Shown: positions 8,827 through 17,397, counted from the stretch's first letter. The stretch is 64,000 nt of DNA from Xenophilus sp. L33 (GCF_009765735.1 NZ_LMUW01000036.1:124001-188000); one strand, 5' to 3'. Program-made: numbers and translations. Notes: a model not told the origin generated them from the sequence alone.

Positions 8827-9444
8827 TCAGTTGAGCGGCGAGCATTCGGCCGGTGCGGTCAGGATGCTTTCCTGCCTGACCAGCTTGTCGTGCCCGCTCG
8901 CGGGTGGCCAGTCCGACGAGCCCGCCAGCGCGCGATGCACCTCGTCGCGGTGGGCCGAGTCGCGGTAGGCCCAGACGTGCAGCAGCCGGTTGAGCACGCC
9001 CAGTTCACTGACCCCGCAGAAGACCAGCGGCGACAGTTCGTTGCGCGCCGGGAGCTTCTCGGTCCAGTCGCGCGCGTAGTGGTCCAGCCCGCCCGGCAGG
9101 AAGGAGTCGATGCAGAACTCGTAGAGGCCGCCGTGCTGCGCCGGTGCCAGGCTCGGCGAGAACGGCGCCGGCAGCCAGACCTCGGCCTCCATCTCGACCA
9201 GGAAGGGGCGCAGCGGCGGCGGCCAGTCCGGCGGCTTCCACATGTCCTTGCGGACCTGCATGCGCTGTTCGATGGTGTCGTAGGGCCACAGGTGGACGAT
9301 GCGGTTCAGCACGCCGCTGGTGGTGTGCCAGAGGCCGCCGAGCGGCGACGCCGGCATGCGGTGGTGCAGGTGCTTCTTGAACAGTGCCTCGACCTCCGGG
9401 GCGCTGCCCGGCTTGAGCAGGTAGGTGCGCAACTCGACGATCAC
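8827..9444 (-). CDS. NIPSNAP family protein
   Basis: Dimeric alpha-beta barrel protein of the NIPSNAP family, 205 aa, with two related halves: VIVELRTYLLKPG at the N-terminus and a repeat around GGLYEFCIDSFLPGG in the second half, each followed by a LLHVWAYRD or RIVHLWPYD strand. There is no ATG. The best start is GTG at 9444, eight bases after the SDR stop, where homology begins at once. Such proteins commonly accompany aromatic and polyketide catabolic genes, but their chemical role is uncertain. Tight spacing to genes on both sides makes it an operon member. Confidence 0.78.
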   Translation of the reverse strand: MIVELRTYLLKPGSAPEVEALFKKHLHHRMPASPLGGLWHTTSGVLNRIVHLWPYDTIEQRMQVRKDMWKPPDWPPPLRPFLVEMEAEVWLPAPFSPSLAPAQHGGLYEFCIDSFLPGGLDHYARDWTEKLPARNELSPLVFCGVSELGVLNRLLHVWAYRDSAHRDEVHRALAGSSDWPPASGHDKLVRQESILTAPAECSPLN

Positions 9445-9452
9445 GAGCGCGC

Positions 9453-10202
9453 TCAGTGCATCGAGCCGCCGCCGTCCACCGCCAGCACGCTGGCGGTCAT
9501 GTAGGACGACTCGTCGGACATCAGGAACAGCATCGCATCGGCCAGCTCCTGCGGCCTGCCCATGCGGCGGATCAGGCGCCGGTCCATCAGCTTCTCGAAC
9601 TGCGCCGGCGTGAAGACCGCGCCGTGCGTGGCGTTGGCCACCAGCGGCGTGTCGATCAGCCCGGGGCACAGCACGTTGACCCGGATGCCGTCGGGCGCCA
9701 GGTCGATCGCCATCGCCTTGCTCATCACGATCAGGCCGCCCTTGGACGCGCCATAGGCCGTGCGGCCCTCGGTCGGCCGCAGCGCCAGGCCCGACGACAC
9801 GTTGACGATCGCGCCGCCGCCGGCCTCGCGCATCAGCGGCACCGCCGCCTTGCAGACCAGGAAGGGGCCGACCAGGTTGACCTTCAGGTCGGTCATCAGG
9901 GCGTCGAGCGTCATGTCGTCGAAGCTCTTGCGGGTCCCGATGCCGGCCACGTTGGCCAGGCCGTCGAGGCCGCCCATGCGTTCAGCGGCCTCGGCGACCG
10001 CCGCGCCGACCTGCGCCTCGTCGGAGACGTCGGCGCGCAGGCCTGCGGCCTCGGGCAGCTGCTCGGCCAGCGCCTGCAGCACCACCGGATTGCGATCGAT
10101 CACCGAGACCTTCGCGCCTTCGGCGAGGAAGCGGCGCGTGGTCTCCAGGCCGATGCCCGATGCGCCGCCGGTGACCAGGATTCGTCTGCCTGCAAGTCTC
10201 AT
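9453..10202 (-). CDS. SDR family oxidoreductase (first gene of the minus-strand operon)
   Basis: Classical SDR of 249 aa with TGGASGIG cofactor loop, NVAG, catalytic Ser in NVSSGLA and Tyr/Lys in YGASK. It ends in VDGGGSMH. It is a clear paralogue of the SDR at 11280-12029: same length, and near-identical blocks GGLIVM-KAMAIDLAPD and ERRLIRR/DRRLIRR. The start ATG at 10202 precedes MRLAGRRILVTGG; the frame is open further upstream but without homology. It is the promoter-proximal gene of the eight-gene operon and is divergent from the LysR regulator. Probable function: NAD(P)-dependent oxidation of a hydroxylated intermediate. Confidence 0.9.
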   Translation of the reverse strand: MRLAGRRILVTGGASGIGLETTRRFLAEGAKVSVIDRNPVVLQALAEQLPEAAGLRADVSDEAQVGAAVAEAAERMGGLDGLANVAGIGTRKSFDDMTLDALMTDLKVNLVGPFLVCKAAVPLMREAGGGAIVNVSSGLALRPTEGRTAYGASKGGLIVMSKAMAIDLAPDGIRVNVLCPGLIDTPLVANATHGAVFTPAQFEKLMDRRLIRRMGRPQELADAMLFLMSDESSYMTASVLAVDGGGSMH

Positions 10203-10344
10203 GTTCTTCTGCCGTTCGTGGGATGGCAGTGATGGTATGAATCGCACCCGCCGGCGGCAAACGACTCTTCGGCATGCGGCCATGACGAAGCGACATGGGG
10301 CATCCACCATTTCTCTCTCGCGCCGGCTGTGGAATGCTGGCCGC
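10203..10344. promoter_or_regulatory. Divergent SDR-operon/lysR control region with LysR-type site
   Basis: A minus-strand promoter can be read as -35 TTGCCG (10255-10260) and -10 TACCAT (10232-10237) with 17-bp spacing. Just upstream lies a 30-bp element (10257-10286) beginning GCAAACGAC and containing CATGCGGCCATG. The same layout recurs at 13111-13140 before the second SDR-Bug operon. In both, the CATG-N4-CATG core is centred about 54 bp upstream of the predicted start site, a normal position for a LysR activator. This is inference from sequence comparison of two sites. Confidence 0.55.
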
Positions 10345-11283
10345 ATGGATCCGAAATTTCAGCAGCTGCGCGCCTTCTACTACGCCTACCGTTTGCGCAG
10401 CCTCACCAAGGCCGGCGAGAAACTGCATCTCACCCAATCGGCGATGAGCCGCCTCACGCAGCAACTGGAGGAAGTGCTGGGCCTGCGCCTCTTCGACCGC
10501 ACCGCCGGTGCGCTCCAATCGACCGAGGCCGCGGAGGAAGCGATCCTGATCGTCGAGCGCATCCTGAGCGACGTCGACTACCTCAAGACCAGCCTCAAGG
10601 GGCTGGCCGAGAAGCGCCGCGGCCACGTGAGCTTCGCGATCCCGCCGATGCTGGCGGCGAACGTGGCGCCGGGCGTGCTGGCCGAGTTCGAGACCCTGTG
10701 GTCGAACCTCGACGTGGCGATCATGGACGCGCCGCCCGATCGGTTGCTCGAACTGGTGCTGAACGAGGCGGTGCAGTTCGGCATCACGACGCTGGGCGAG
10801 CCGCGCTCCGACCTCGAATACAGCGTGCTGCATCCGGACCACCTGTGCCTCATCTGCCGACCGGATTCGAGCTTCGCGCGCCGCGGCGACGCCACCTGGA
10901 GCGACCTGCGGCACGAACGCATCATCTCGGTGAGCGGCGGCACCGGCTGGCCCGACCTGCTGCGCCAGGGCCTGCCGGACGGCGAGGAGATCCGCCCGCG
11001 CTACCGCGCTTCCTTCTCGTCGACCGCGCTCGCCATGACGGCGAAGGGCCTGGGCGTGACGATCATGCCGTCCTTCATGATCTACGGGCATCCCAACGAC
11101 ACCGGCCTGGTGGCGATCCGGCTGCGCGAGCCGCAGGTGCGGCGCGACCTGTACGTGGTGACCAAGAGCCGGCGGTCGCTGTCGCCGGGGGCGAAGGCGC
11201 TCACCGACCTGTTCAGGGAGCACCTGGAGCGGTTGACTTCGGCGCCTGCGCCGGTACCTGCGCCCGCAGCGACCCCTCGCTAG
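10345..11283 (+). CDS. LysR family transcriptional regulator
   Basis: LysR-type activator, 312 aa. The N-terminal winged helix-turn-helix is seen in LRSLTKAGEKLHLTQSAMSR and LFDRTAGALQSTEAA (residues 1-65); the rest is the effector-binding domain. It is divergent from the eight-gene Rieske/Bug operon and convergent with the second SDR-Bug pair, whose stop codon overlaps its own in a CTAG (11280-11283). It is the obvious candidate regulator of both flanking operons, which share an upstream element. The inducer is probably an aromatic acid or pathway intermediate, by analogy with other LysR proteins. Confidence 0.9.
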   Translation: MDPKFQQLRAFYYAYRLRSLTKAGEKLHLTQSAMSRLTQQLEEVLGLRLFDRTAGALQSTEAAEEAILIVERILSDVDYLKTSLKGLAEKRRGHVSFAIPPMLAANVAPGVLAEFETLWSNLDVAIMDAPPDRLLELVLNEAVQFGITTLGEPRSDLEYSVLHPDHLCLICRPDSSFARRGDATWSDLRHERIISVSGGTGWPDLLRQGLPDGEEIRPRYRASFSSTALAMTAKGLGVTIMPSFMIYGHPNDTGLVAIRLREPQVRRDLYVVTKSRRSLSPGAKALTDLFREHLERLTSAPAPVPAPAATPR

Positions 11284-12029
11284 TGCATGGTGCCGCCGCC
11301 GTCCACCGCGAGCACGGTCGCGGTCACGTAGGACGACTCGTCCGAGGTCAGGTAGAGCAAGGCGTCGACCACTTCCTCCGGCTGGCCGAAGCGGCGGATC
11401 AGGCGCCGCTCCATCAGCTTCTCGACCTGCTCGGGCGTGTAGCGCTTGCCGATCGCGCTGCCGGTGATCATCGGCGTCTCGATGATGCCGGGGCAGACCA
11501 CGTTGACCCGGATGTTGTCGGGGGCCAGGTCGATCGCCATCGCCTTGGTCATCACGATCAGGCCGCCCTTGGAGGAGGCATAGGCCGCCTGCCCCGCGAT
11601 CGGCCGCAGCGCCACGCCGGAAGCGACGTTGACGATGGTGCCGCCGCCCGCGGCGCGCAGGTGCGGCAGTGCCGCCTTCGCCACCGAGAAGGGCCCGAGC
11701 AGGTTGACCGCGATCGCGTGCGACATCAGCTCGACGTCCAGTTCGTCGAAGCTCTTGCGCACCGCGATGCCGGCGACGTTGGCGACGCCGTCGATGCCTT
11801 GCATGTGGGCGGCGGCGCGTTCGACCGCCGCGGCCACCTCGTCCGGACGCGAGACGTCGCAGACGAGGGCCAGCACGCCTTCGAGACGAGGCGCGGCCTG
11901 CGCCAGCGTCTCGGCATTGCGGTCGAGCACGCAGACCCGCGCGCCTTCGCGCACGAAGCGCTCCGCGGCCGCGAGGCCGATGCCCGAGGCGCCGCCGGTG
12001 ATCAGGATTCGCCTGCCTTCCAGTCGCAT
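11280..12029 (-). CDS. SDR family oxidoreductase (paralogue of 9453-10202)
   Basis: Classical SDR, 249 aa, with TGGASGIG, NVAGI, NVASGVALRP and catalytic YASSK. Its sequence tracks the SDR at 9453-10202 from end to end, including the C-terminal VLAVDGGGTMH, so the two are recent paralogues. Here it follows a Bug gene (13 bp gap) in a two-gene operon. The stop overlaps the convergent lysR stop. The likely role is the same class of alcohol oxidation, perhaps on a related substrate. Confidence 0.9.
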   Translation of the reverse strand: MRLEGRRILITGGASGIGLAAAERFVREGARVCVLDRNAETLAQAAPRLEGVLALVCDVSRPDEVAAAVERAAAHMQGIDGVANVAGIAVRKSFDELDVELMSHAIAVNLLGPFSVAKAALPHLRAAGGGTIVNVASGVALRPIAGQAAYASSKGGLIVMTKAMAIDLAPDNIRVNVVCPGIIETPMITGSAIGKRYTPEQVEKLMERRLIRRFGQPEEVVDALLYLTSDESSYVTATVLAVDGGGTMH

Positions 12030-12042
12030 GTACGTCGTTCCT

Positions 12043-13050
12043 TCAGCTGCGCGCCTTCGCGAGCCCGTACTTGTTAAGGAGTTCGCGCTGCCGCTGCTCG
12101 GCCTTGACGACGAAGGCGGTGAATTCGGTGCTGCCCATGTAGCGGGTGCGCTGCGAGGTCCGCGCCAGGAAGTCGATGAAGTCGGGCTGCTCGGTGGTGA
12201 ACCTGAAGGCCTGGTCGAGCGACTGCAGGACCTTCGGATCCAGGTGCGCGGGTCCGGCGATGCCGAAGAAGGTGTCGATCGACAGGTCGTAGCCCAGCTG
12301 CCGCATGGTCGGGATGCCCGGCCAACTCTTCGGCGCGACGTCGGTGGCGAAGGCGAGGATGCGCACCTTGCCGGCCTTCTCCATCGGCGCCGCCGACACG
12401 ATGGTGTCGACCGAGAAGGTCAGCTGGCCGCCGAGCAGCGCGGTCATGGTGTCGCTGCTGCCGCGGAAGGGCACCGGCGTCCATTGCACGCCTTCGCGCG
12501 AGGCCACTTCGGCGCCGAAGAGGTGCGCGCTGTTGCCGAGGCCGGCCGGCGCGCCGTACGACACCTTCTGCGGCTCGCGCCTGCCGTAGTCGCGCAGGTC
12601 GCTCCAGCTGTGGAAGGGCGAGTCGCCCGGCACCACCACGCAGAACACCACGTCGGTGAGCATCGAGACGTAGCTGAAGTCCTTCAGCGCGTCGTAGCCG
12701 ACGTCCTCGAGGATCGGCTGGCGCAGCACGCTCAGCGACACCAGGCCGAGCGTGTAGCCGTCGGGCGCCGCGCGCTTGACCTGCAGGTAGGCCGGCGTGC
12801 CGCCGGCGCCGGACCGGTTCTCGACGACGAAGGGCTGGCCCAGCGACTTGCCGGCCTGCTGGCCGATCGCGCGCGCCACGATGTCCTCGGTGCCGCCGGC
12901 CGGGCCGCCGACCAGGAGGCGGATCGGCCTGGATGGAAAGTCGTCGTCCTTCGCGTGGCCGGGGACTGCGTGCAGGCCGGCCACGGCCAGCGCGGCCGCG
13001 CCGATGAAGGTCCTGCGGGTGGGCCCGGATGCGGGCATCGATGAGGTCAT
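12043..13050 (-). CDS. Tripartite tricarboxylate transporter (Bug/TctC) substrate-binding protein
   Basis: Periplasmic Bug-family receptor, 335 aa. The leader GPTRRTFIGAAALAVAGL ending at GHA is a twin-arginine-like export signal. Mature sequence FPSRPIRLLVGGPAGG, GQPFVVENRSGAGGT and YGAPAGLGNSAH fit the family. It strongly resembles the Bug at 5492-6484 (shared SVDT, LEDVGYD and TPVPFRGSSDTM). The start ATG at 13050 was chosen because the export signal begins there. It forms a two-gene operon with the SDR at 11280. No membrane components are encoded here. Confidence 0.92.
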   Translation of the reverse strand: MTSSMPASGPTRRTFIGAAALAVAGLHAVPGHAKDDDFPSRPIRLLVGGPAGGTEDIVARAIGQQAGKSLGQPFVVENRSGAGGTPAYLQVKRAAPDGYTLGLVSLSVLRQPILEDVGYDALKDFSYVSMLTDVVFCVVVPGDSPFHSWSDLRDYGRREPQKVSYGAPAGLGNSAHLFGAEVASREGVQWTPVPFRGSSDTMTALLGGQLTFSVDTIVSAAPMEKAGKVRILAFATDVAPKSWPGIPTMRQLGYDLSIDTFFGIAGPAHLDPKVLQSLDQAFRFTTEQPDFIDFLARTSQRTRYMGSTEFTAFVVKAEQRQRELLNKYGLAKARS

Positions 13051-13337
13051 TGCGCGCGCGTCTCTTCTCGTTCTTTGAGCGTGCCATGTTCGCGCGCGCG
13101 ACCCCGCGGTGCAAACGACGAAATCGCATGGGGGCATGCCGCATCGGCATGCGCGGCGTCAGGCGACCGCGGTGAAGCATGCGACCTCGACCCTGTCGCA
13201 GAGCCTTGGCTGCCGCTCGGCCCGACGCGACAACCGCTGGTCGTCGGAGGATACTTGCCGATGGCGCGCCTGCGGAGTGCGCAGGCGACCCACACCTTGC
13301 GCACCGAGCGCGAAGAGATGAACCAAGGAGACTCGAC
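13051..13337. promoter_or_regulatory. Divergent bug/ggt intergenic region with shared operator and inverted repeats
   Basis: A 287-bp spacer. For the minus-strand Bug-SDR operon I read -35 TTGCAC (13109-13114), 17-bp spacer and -10 GAACAT (13086-13091). The element at 13111-13140 matches 10257-10286 without gaps (GCAAACGAC, then CATGGGGGCATGCC). A separate inverted repeat GCATGCC/GGCATGC with 5-bp spacer lies at 13134-13152. Further right, an 8-bp-arm hairpin CGCCTGCG/CGCAGGCG (13267-13287) sits in the ggt leader. AAGGAG at 13325-13330 is the ggt ribosome binding site. Confidence 0.5.
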
Positions 13338-15086
13338 ATGACACACCTTTACCTGACGTGTTCCCGGCGCCTTGTCGTCACTGCAGCGGCCGGCCTCTTC
13401 GCCGGCGCGGTCCTGATGGGATCGGTGCAGGCGGCATCGATGGCGCCTGTCGGCGGCGAGCACGGCATGGTCGTGACCGCCCAGCAGCTGGCGACGCACG
13501 TCGGCGTGGACGTGCTGAAGGACGGCGGCAACGCGGTCGATGCCGCGGTCGCGGTCGGCTATGCGCTGGCGGTGGTCTATCCGGCGGCCGGCAACCTGGG
13601 CGGCGGCGGCTTCATGACCATCCAGATGGCCGACGGCCGCAAGACCTTCATCGACTTCCGCGAGAAGGCGCCGCTGGCGGCCACCGCGAACATGTACCTC
13701 GACAAGGACGGCAACGTCGTCAAGGGCGCGAGCACGCTCGGCCACCTCGCGGTCGGCGTGCCCGGCACGGTGGCCGGCATGGAACTGGCGCGCGAGAAAT
13801 ACGGCACGATGAAGCGCGCCGCGCTGCTCGCGCCGGCGATCCGCTACGCGCAAGGCGGGTTCGTCCTCGATCAGGGCGACGTCGACCTGTTCCGGGTGGC
13901 GACCGACGACTTCAGGAAGGACGACGCCACCGCGAAGATCTTCCTGAACAACGGCGAGCCCTTCGCGCCCGGCCAGAAGCTGGTCCAGAAAGACCTCGCG
14001 CACACGCTCGAACGCATCAGCAAGGAAGGACCGGACGGCTTCTACAAGGGTCCGGTCGGCGCCGCGATCGTCGCCTCGAGCAAGGCGGGCAACGGCCTGA
14101 TCACGCAGGCCGACCTCGACCAGTACCGGGCGCGCGAACTGGCGCCGGTGGAATGCGACTACCGCGGCTTCCACGTGGTCTCGGCACCGCCGCCGAGTTC
14201 AGGCGGCGTCGTCATCTGCGAGATCCTGAACGTGCTCGAAGGCTACCCGCTGAAGGATCTCGGCTACCGCTCGGCACAGGCGGTGCACTTCCAGATCGAG
14301 GCGATGCGCCACGCCTACGTGGACCGCAACAGCCGCCTGGGCGATCCGGATTTCGTCAAGAATCCGGTCGACCACCTGCTTTCCAAGGACTATGCCGCCA
14401 AGCTGCGCGCGGCGATCGATCCGGACAAGGCCGCCGTCTCCAAGGACCTCGGCCCCGGCACGCCGCCGCACGAAGGCAGCAACACGACCCACTATTCGAT
14501 CATCGACCGGTGGGGCAACGCGGTGGCAGTGACCTACACGCTCAACGACTGGTTCGGCGCCCGCGTGACCGCCGCCTCGACCGGCGTGCTCCTGAACGAC
14601 GAGATGGACGACTTCACCGTGAAGGTCGGGGTTCCGAACATGTTCGGCCTGGTGCAGGGCGAAGCGAACGCCATCCAGCCGGGCAAGCGGCCGCTCTCCT
14701 CCATGAGCCCGACGATCATCACCAAGGACGGCAAGACCTGGATGGTGGTGGGCACCCCCGGCGGGAGCCGCATCATCACCGCCACCCTGCACACCATCCT
14801 GAACGTGATCGACTACGGCATGGACCTGCAGGAAGCGGTGGATGCGCCGCGCTTCCATCAGCAGTGGCTGCCGGACGTGACCGACCTGGAGCCGTACGCG
14901 ATCAGTCCCGACACCCAACGCATCCTCGAAGCCAAGGGACAGCACTTCGGCCCTCCCTTGCTGGCCAACCACGTCGCGGCGATCCTGGTCGGAGCGCCCT
15001 CGCTCGCCGGCAAGCCGGTCGGCGCGGCGCTGTACTACGGCGCCAACGATCCGCGGCGGCGAACCGGACTCGCGCTGGGCTATTGA
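13338..15086 (+). CDS. ggt: Gamma-glutamyltransferase
   Basis: Periplasmic N-terminal-nucleophile hydrolase that cleaves or transfers the gamma-glutamyl group of glutathione and related compounds. The 582-aa precursor starts with a hydrophobic export signal ending near SVQA. The block DGGNAVDAAVAVGYAL is typical. The self-processing site is the Thr of TTHYSI at about residue 383, which becomes the N-terminus of the small subunit. The later PLSSMSP and GTPGGSRI blocks bind substrate. AAGGAG precedes the ATG at 13338. It is a single-gene unit between catabolic operons; a functional link to them (glutathione-adduct turnover) is only speculation. Its end overlaps the convergent dehydrogenase by 7 bp. 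Confidence 0.95.
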   Translation: MTHLYLTCSRRLVVTAAAGLFAGAVLMGSVQAASMAPVGGEHGMVVTAQQLATHVGVDVLKDGGNAVDAAVAVGYALAVVYPAAGNLGGGGFMTIQMADGRKTFIDFREKAPLAATANMYLDKDGNVVKGASTLGHLAVGVPGTVAGMELAREKYGTMKRAALLAPAIRYAQGGFVLDQGDVDLFRVATDDFRKDDATAKIFLNNGEPFAPGQKLVQKDLAHTLERISKEGPDGFYKGPVGAAIVASSKAGNGLITQADLDQYRARELAPVECDYRGFHVVSAPPPSSGGVVICEILNVLEGYPLKDLGYRSAQAVHFQIEAMRHAYVDRNSRLGDPDFVKNPVDHLLSKDYAAKLRAAIDPDKAAVSKDLGPGTPPHEGSNTTHYSIIDRWGNAVAVTYTLNDWFGARVTAASTGVLLNDEMDDFTVKVGVPNMFGLVQGEANAIQPGKRPLSSMSPTIITKDGKTWMVVGTPGGSRIITATLHTILNVIDYGMDLQEAVDAPRFHQQWLPDVTDLEPYAISPDTQRILEAKGQHFGPPLLANHVAAILVGAPSLAGKPVGAALYYGANDPRRRTGLALGY

Positions 15087-16033
15087 TCGACCGGCCGTTC
15101 GCTCCCCCGCTCGTCACGCAGCAGCCGCGCCGCCGCGAGCAGGGTCGTCTCGAAACGCCGGCGCGCGTCGGCCAGCGTTTCTTCCGTCCAGCTCCAGAAA
15201 CCCTTCAGCGTCTTCGCACCCAGCTCGCCGCGGCTCACCCTGGCTGCAAGCCCGGCGCTCGGCTGGGTGTCGTTGCACAAGCTCGGATAGATGGCACTCG
15301 ATGCGGCCAGCTGGGTCTCCAGGCCCGAGAGTTCCTTCTGCAGGATCGGGCCGGCCGCCAGGTAGCGAAGGCCGAAGCCGTAGCGCACCGCGGCGTCCAC
15401 GTCCTCGGGCGTCGCCAGGCCGCGATCGATGATCGAGAAGGCCTCGCGCATCAGCGCATGCTGGATGCGGTTGGCCAGGAAGCCGGGCAGGTCCTGGTCG
15501 ATCTGCACCGGCACGCGGCCGACGTCCTTGAAGATCGAGCGCATGACGCCGAGCGTCTCGCGCGAGGTCTGCTCGCCCTTGGCCAGTTCGACCAGCGGCA
15601 CCAGGTGGGCGGGCAGGAAGAAATGTGCGTTGGCCATGCGGCCGGCGGTGCGGCAGCCGTCGGTGATGCGCGAGATCGGCAGGCCGCTGCTGTTGGAGCC
15701 GATCGGCACCGTGGGCGGCACCAGCGTGTCGAGCTGCCGGAAGATGCGGCGCTTCAGCTCCAGCTGCTCCGGCGCGCACTCGATCACCAGCGCGCCGTCG
15801 TCCCATCGGACTTGCGTCGCGTCGCCCACCAGCGTGAACGCCGCCGGATCGAGGCGGCCTTCGAGCTGCGCCACCGAGGCCGCCGCGCGCTCGCGCGCCT
15901 TCGGCCAGCGCGCCGGCTCCGGCTCGATGCCGGTCACCGACCAGCCGGCGTTCAGGAAGATCGCGGCGATGTCGACGCCCATCAGGCCGCAGCCGACCAC
16001 GACCGCATGCCTGGCGTTCGATGTGGATGCCAT
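15080..16033 (-). CDS. 3-hydroxyacyl-CoA dehydrogenase-like NAD-binding protein
   Basis: NAD-dependent dehydrogenase of the 3-hydroxyacyl-CoA/carnitine dehydrogenase superfamily, 317 aa. The Rossmann motif VVVGCGLMG fits GxGxxG. The substrate region shows VIECAPE and the catalytic-His block NAHFFLPAH, then LPGFLANRIQHALMREA of the C-terminal helical domain. It is the last gene of the eight-gene operon starting at 22555, 10 bp after an SDR. It may oxidise a beta-hydroxy acid or acyl-CoA from ring cleavage. It is a distant paralogue of 45800-46738. Confidence 0.87.
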   Translation of the reverse strand: MASTSNARHAVVVGCGLMGVDIAAIFLNAGWSVTGIEPEPARWPKARERAAASVAQLEGRLDPAAFTLVGDATQVRWDDGALVIECAPEQLELKRRIFRQLDTLVPPTVPIGSNSSGLPISRITDGCRTAGRMANAHFFLPAHLVPLVELAKGEQTSRETLGVMRSIFKDVGRVPVQIDQDLPGFLANRIQHALMREAFSIIDRGLATPEDVDAAVRYGFGLRYLAAGPILQKELSGLETQLAASSAIYPSLCNDTQPSAGLAARVSRGELGAKTLKGFWSWTEETLADARRRFETTLLAAARLLRDERGSERPVDQ

Positions 16034-16043
16034 CGCGCTCGCC

Positions 16044-16829
16044 TCAGACCACCAGCGGCGTGGCGGCGCCGTCGATCGACAGCGACACGCCCGAGATGTA
16101 GCCCGCCCGGTCGGAGGCCAGGAACAGCACAGCGTCGGCGATGTCCTCGGGAGTGGCCATGCGGCCGAGCGGGAAGCGCGCCTTGGCCTGCGCGAAGGCC
16201 TCTTCCTCGGTGATGCCGCGGGCGCGCGCATCGGTGGCCAGGCCTTCCTTGAGGCGGTCGGTCATCGTCAACGCCGGGTTGACCACGTTCACCCGCACGC
16301 CGCTCGGTGCATAGGCGGCGGCGAGGGCCGCGCTGGCCAACATCAGCGCCGCGTTGGCGGAACCGCCGCCGATGTGCTGCGTGGTCGCGACCTTGCCGCC
16401 CATGCCGACGATATTCACGATCGCGCCGCGGCCGCGCGCGCCCATGCGCTTGACCACCGGATCGAAGACGTTCACGTAGGAATGGAACTTGGCAGTCATG
16501 GCATCGGCGTAGGTGGTCGGCGACAGCTCGTTGAAGGGCGTGCGCTTGGCGGCGCCCGCGGCGTTCACCAGCACGTCGATCGGGCCGATCGAGGTCCACG
16601 CTTCTTCCACCATCGCGGCGGCCGCCGCCGGGTCGGTGACGTCGCAGCGCCGGCCCTGCAGTCGCTCGCCCGCAGCGAGGCCGGCGACCGCGGCGTCGAG
16701 CGTCGCCGCCTGGCGGCCGACGATCGTGACCTTCGCGCCTTCCGCAAGAAAGGCCTGCGCACAAGCCAGGCCGATGCCCCGGCTGCCGCCGGTGACGAGG
16801 ACGTGCTTGCCATCCAGTTCGAGATTCAT
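16044..16829 (-). CDS. SDR-fold protein lacking the catalytic Ser-Tyr-Lys
   Basis: SDR-like protein, 261 aa, with an intact cofactor loop (VTGGSRGIG, residues 12-20) and NAAG near 89. The catalytic triad is missing: where NISS would be it reads NIVG (Gly142), and where YxxxK is expected it reads GGSAN (Gly155, Asn159). The rest of the fold (VRVNVVNPALTMTDRL and LSIDGAATP) is preserved, so the gene is not decayed. It may be a catalytically different enzyme, an NAD(P)-binding structural partner or a lyase. It lies between the carboxymuconolactone-decarboxylase-like gene and the 3-hydroxyacyl-CoA-dehydrogenase-like gene. Confidence 0.85.
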   Translation of the reverse strand: MNLELDGKHVLVTGGSRGIGLACAQAFLAEGAKVTIVGRQAATLDAAVAGLAAGERLQGRRCDVTDPAAAAAMVEEAWTSIGPIDVLVNAAGAAKRTPFNELSPTTYADAMTAKFHSYVNVFDPVVKRMGARGRGAIVNIVGMGGKVATTQHIGGGSANAALMLASAALAAAYAPSGVRVNVVNPALTMTDRLKEGLATDARARGITEEEAFAQAKARFPLGRMATPEDIADAVLFLASDRAGYISGVSLSIDGAATPLVV

Positions 16830-16848
16830 GGTGTCCTTCCTGCGCTGT

Positions 16849-17385
16849 TCATTCGGTGATGCGAGCGGTGTTCAGGTACATCGCCAGCGTGCTGTAGTAG
16901 CCGCAGACAGTCAGCAGTTCGAGCACGCCCTGCTCGCCACGGCGCTCGCGCATCTCGCCAAACCGTGGATCGCCGACGTCGCCCGTGTCCAGTGCGGCAC
17001 GGCAGAAGTCGACGACTTCGCGGTACGGCTTCGGCAGCGACGGCGCCGCCGCATCGCCTGCGAGGCCGTCGACCACTTCGGCCGGCACGCCCGCCTTCAG
17101 GGCCAGCTCGGAATGGATCTTCCATTCGAAGCCCGATCGCCAGCGCCGGGCGACGGTGAGGATGGCGCACTCGAGCACGTCCTTGGGCAGCGAGCTCTCG
17201 AAGCGCAGGTATTCGCCCACGCGCTGGATGCGCCGCGCCAGTTCGGGGGCATGCAGCAACGGGATGAAGGGGCCGATCACGGCCTTGCGCGGGCCGGAGC
17301 GGATCTCCTCCGCGACCTCGCGCTGCAGTGCGGTGGCGGTGTCGAGATCGACTTCGGGGAAGCGGCTGGAAGGGCTGTCGTTCAT
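16849..17385 (-). CDS. Carboxymuconolactone decarboxylase family protein
   Basis: Small all-alpha protein, 178 aa, of the CMD/AhpD superfamily. The diagnostic helix reads ECAILTVARRWRSGFEWKIH, matching the family pattern of Glu, aromatic-Glu-Trp and His. There is no CxxC, so it is not an AhpD-type peroxidase partner; a decarboxylase or lactone-processing role is more likely. It lies 12 bp downstream of the Bug gene and 19 bp upstream of the triad-less SDR. In an operon with a LigB-type dioxygenase, a role after ring cleavage is reasonable but unproven. Confidence 0.85.
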   Translation of the reverse strand: MNDSPSSRFPEVDLDTATALQREVAEEIRSGPRKAVIGPFIPLLHAPELARRIQRVGEYLRFESSLPKDVLECAILTVARRWRSGFEWKIHSELALKAGVPAEVVDGLAGDAAAPSLPKPYREVVDFCRAALDTGDVGDPRFGEMRERRGEQGVLELLTVCGYYSTLAMYLNTARITE

Positions 17386-17397
17386 CGGGGTGGGTCC

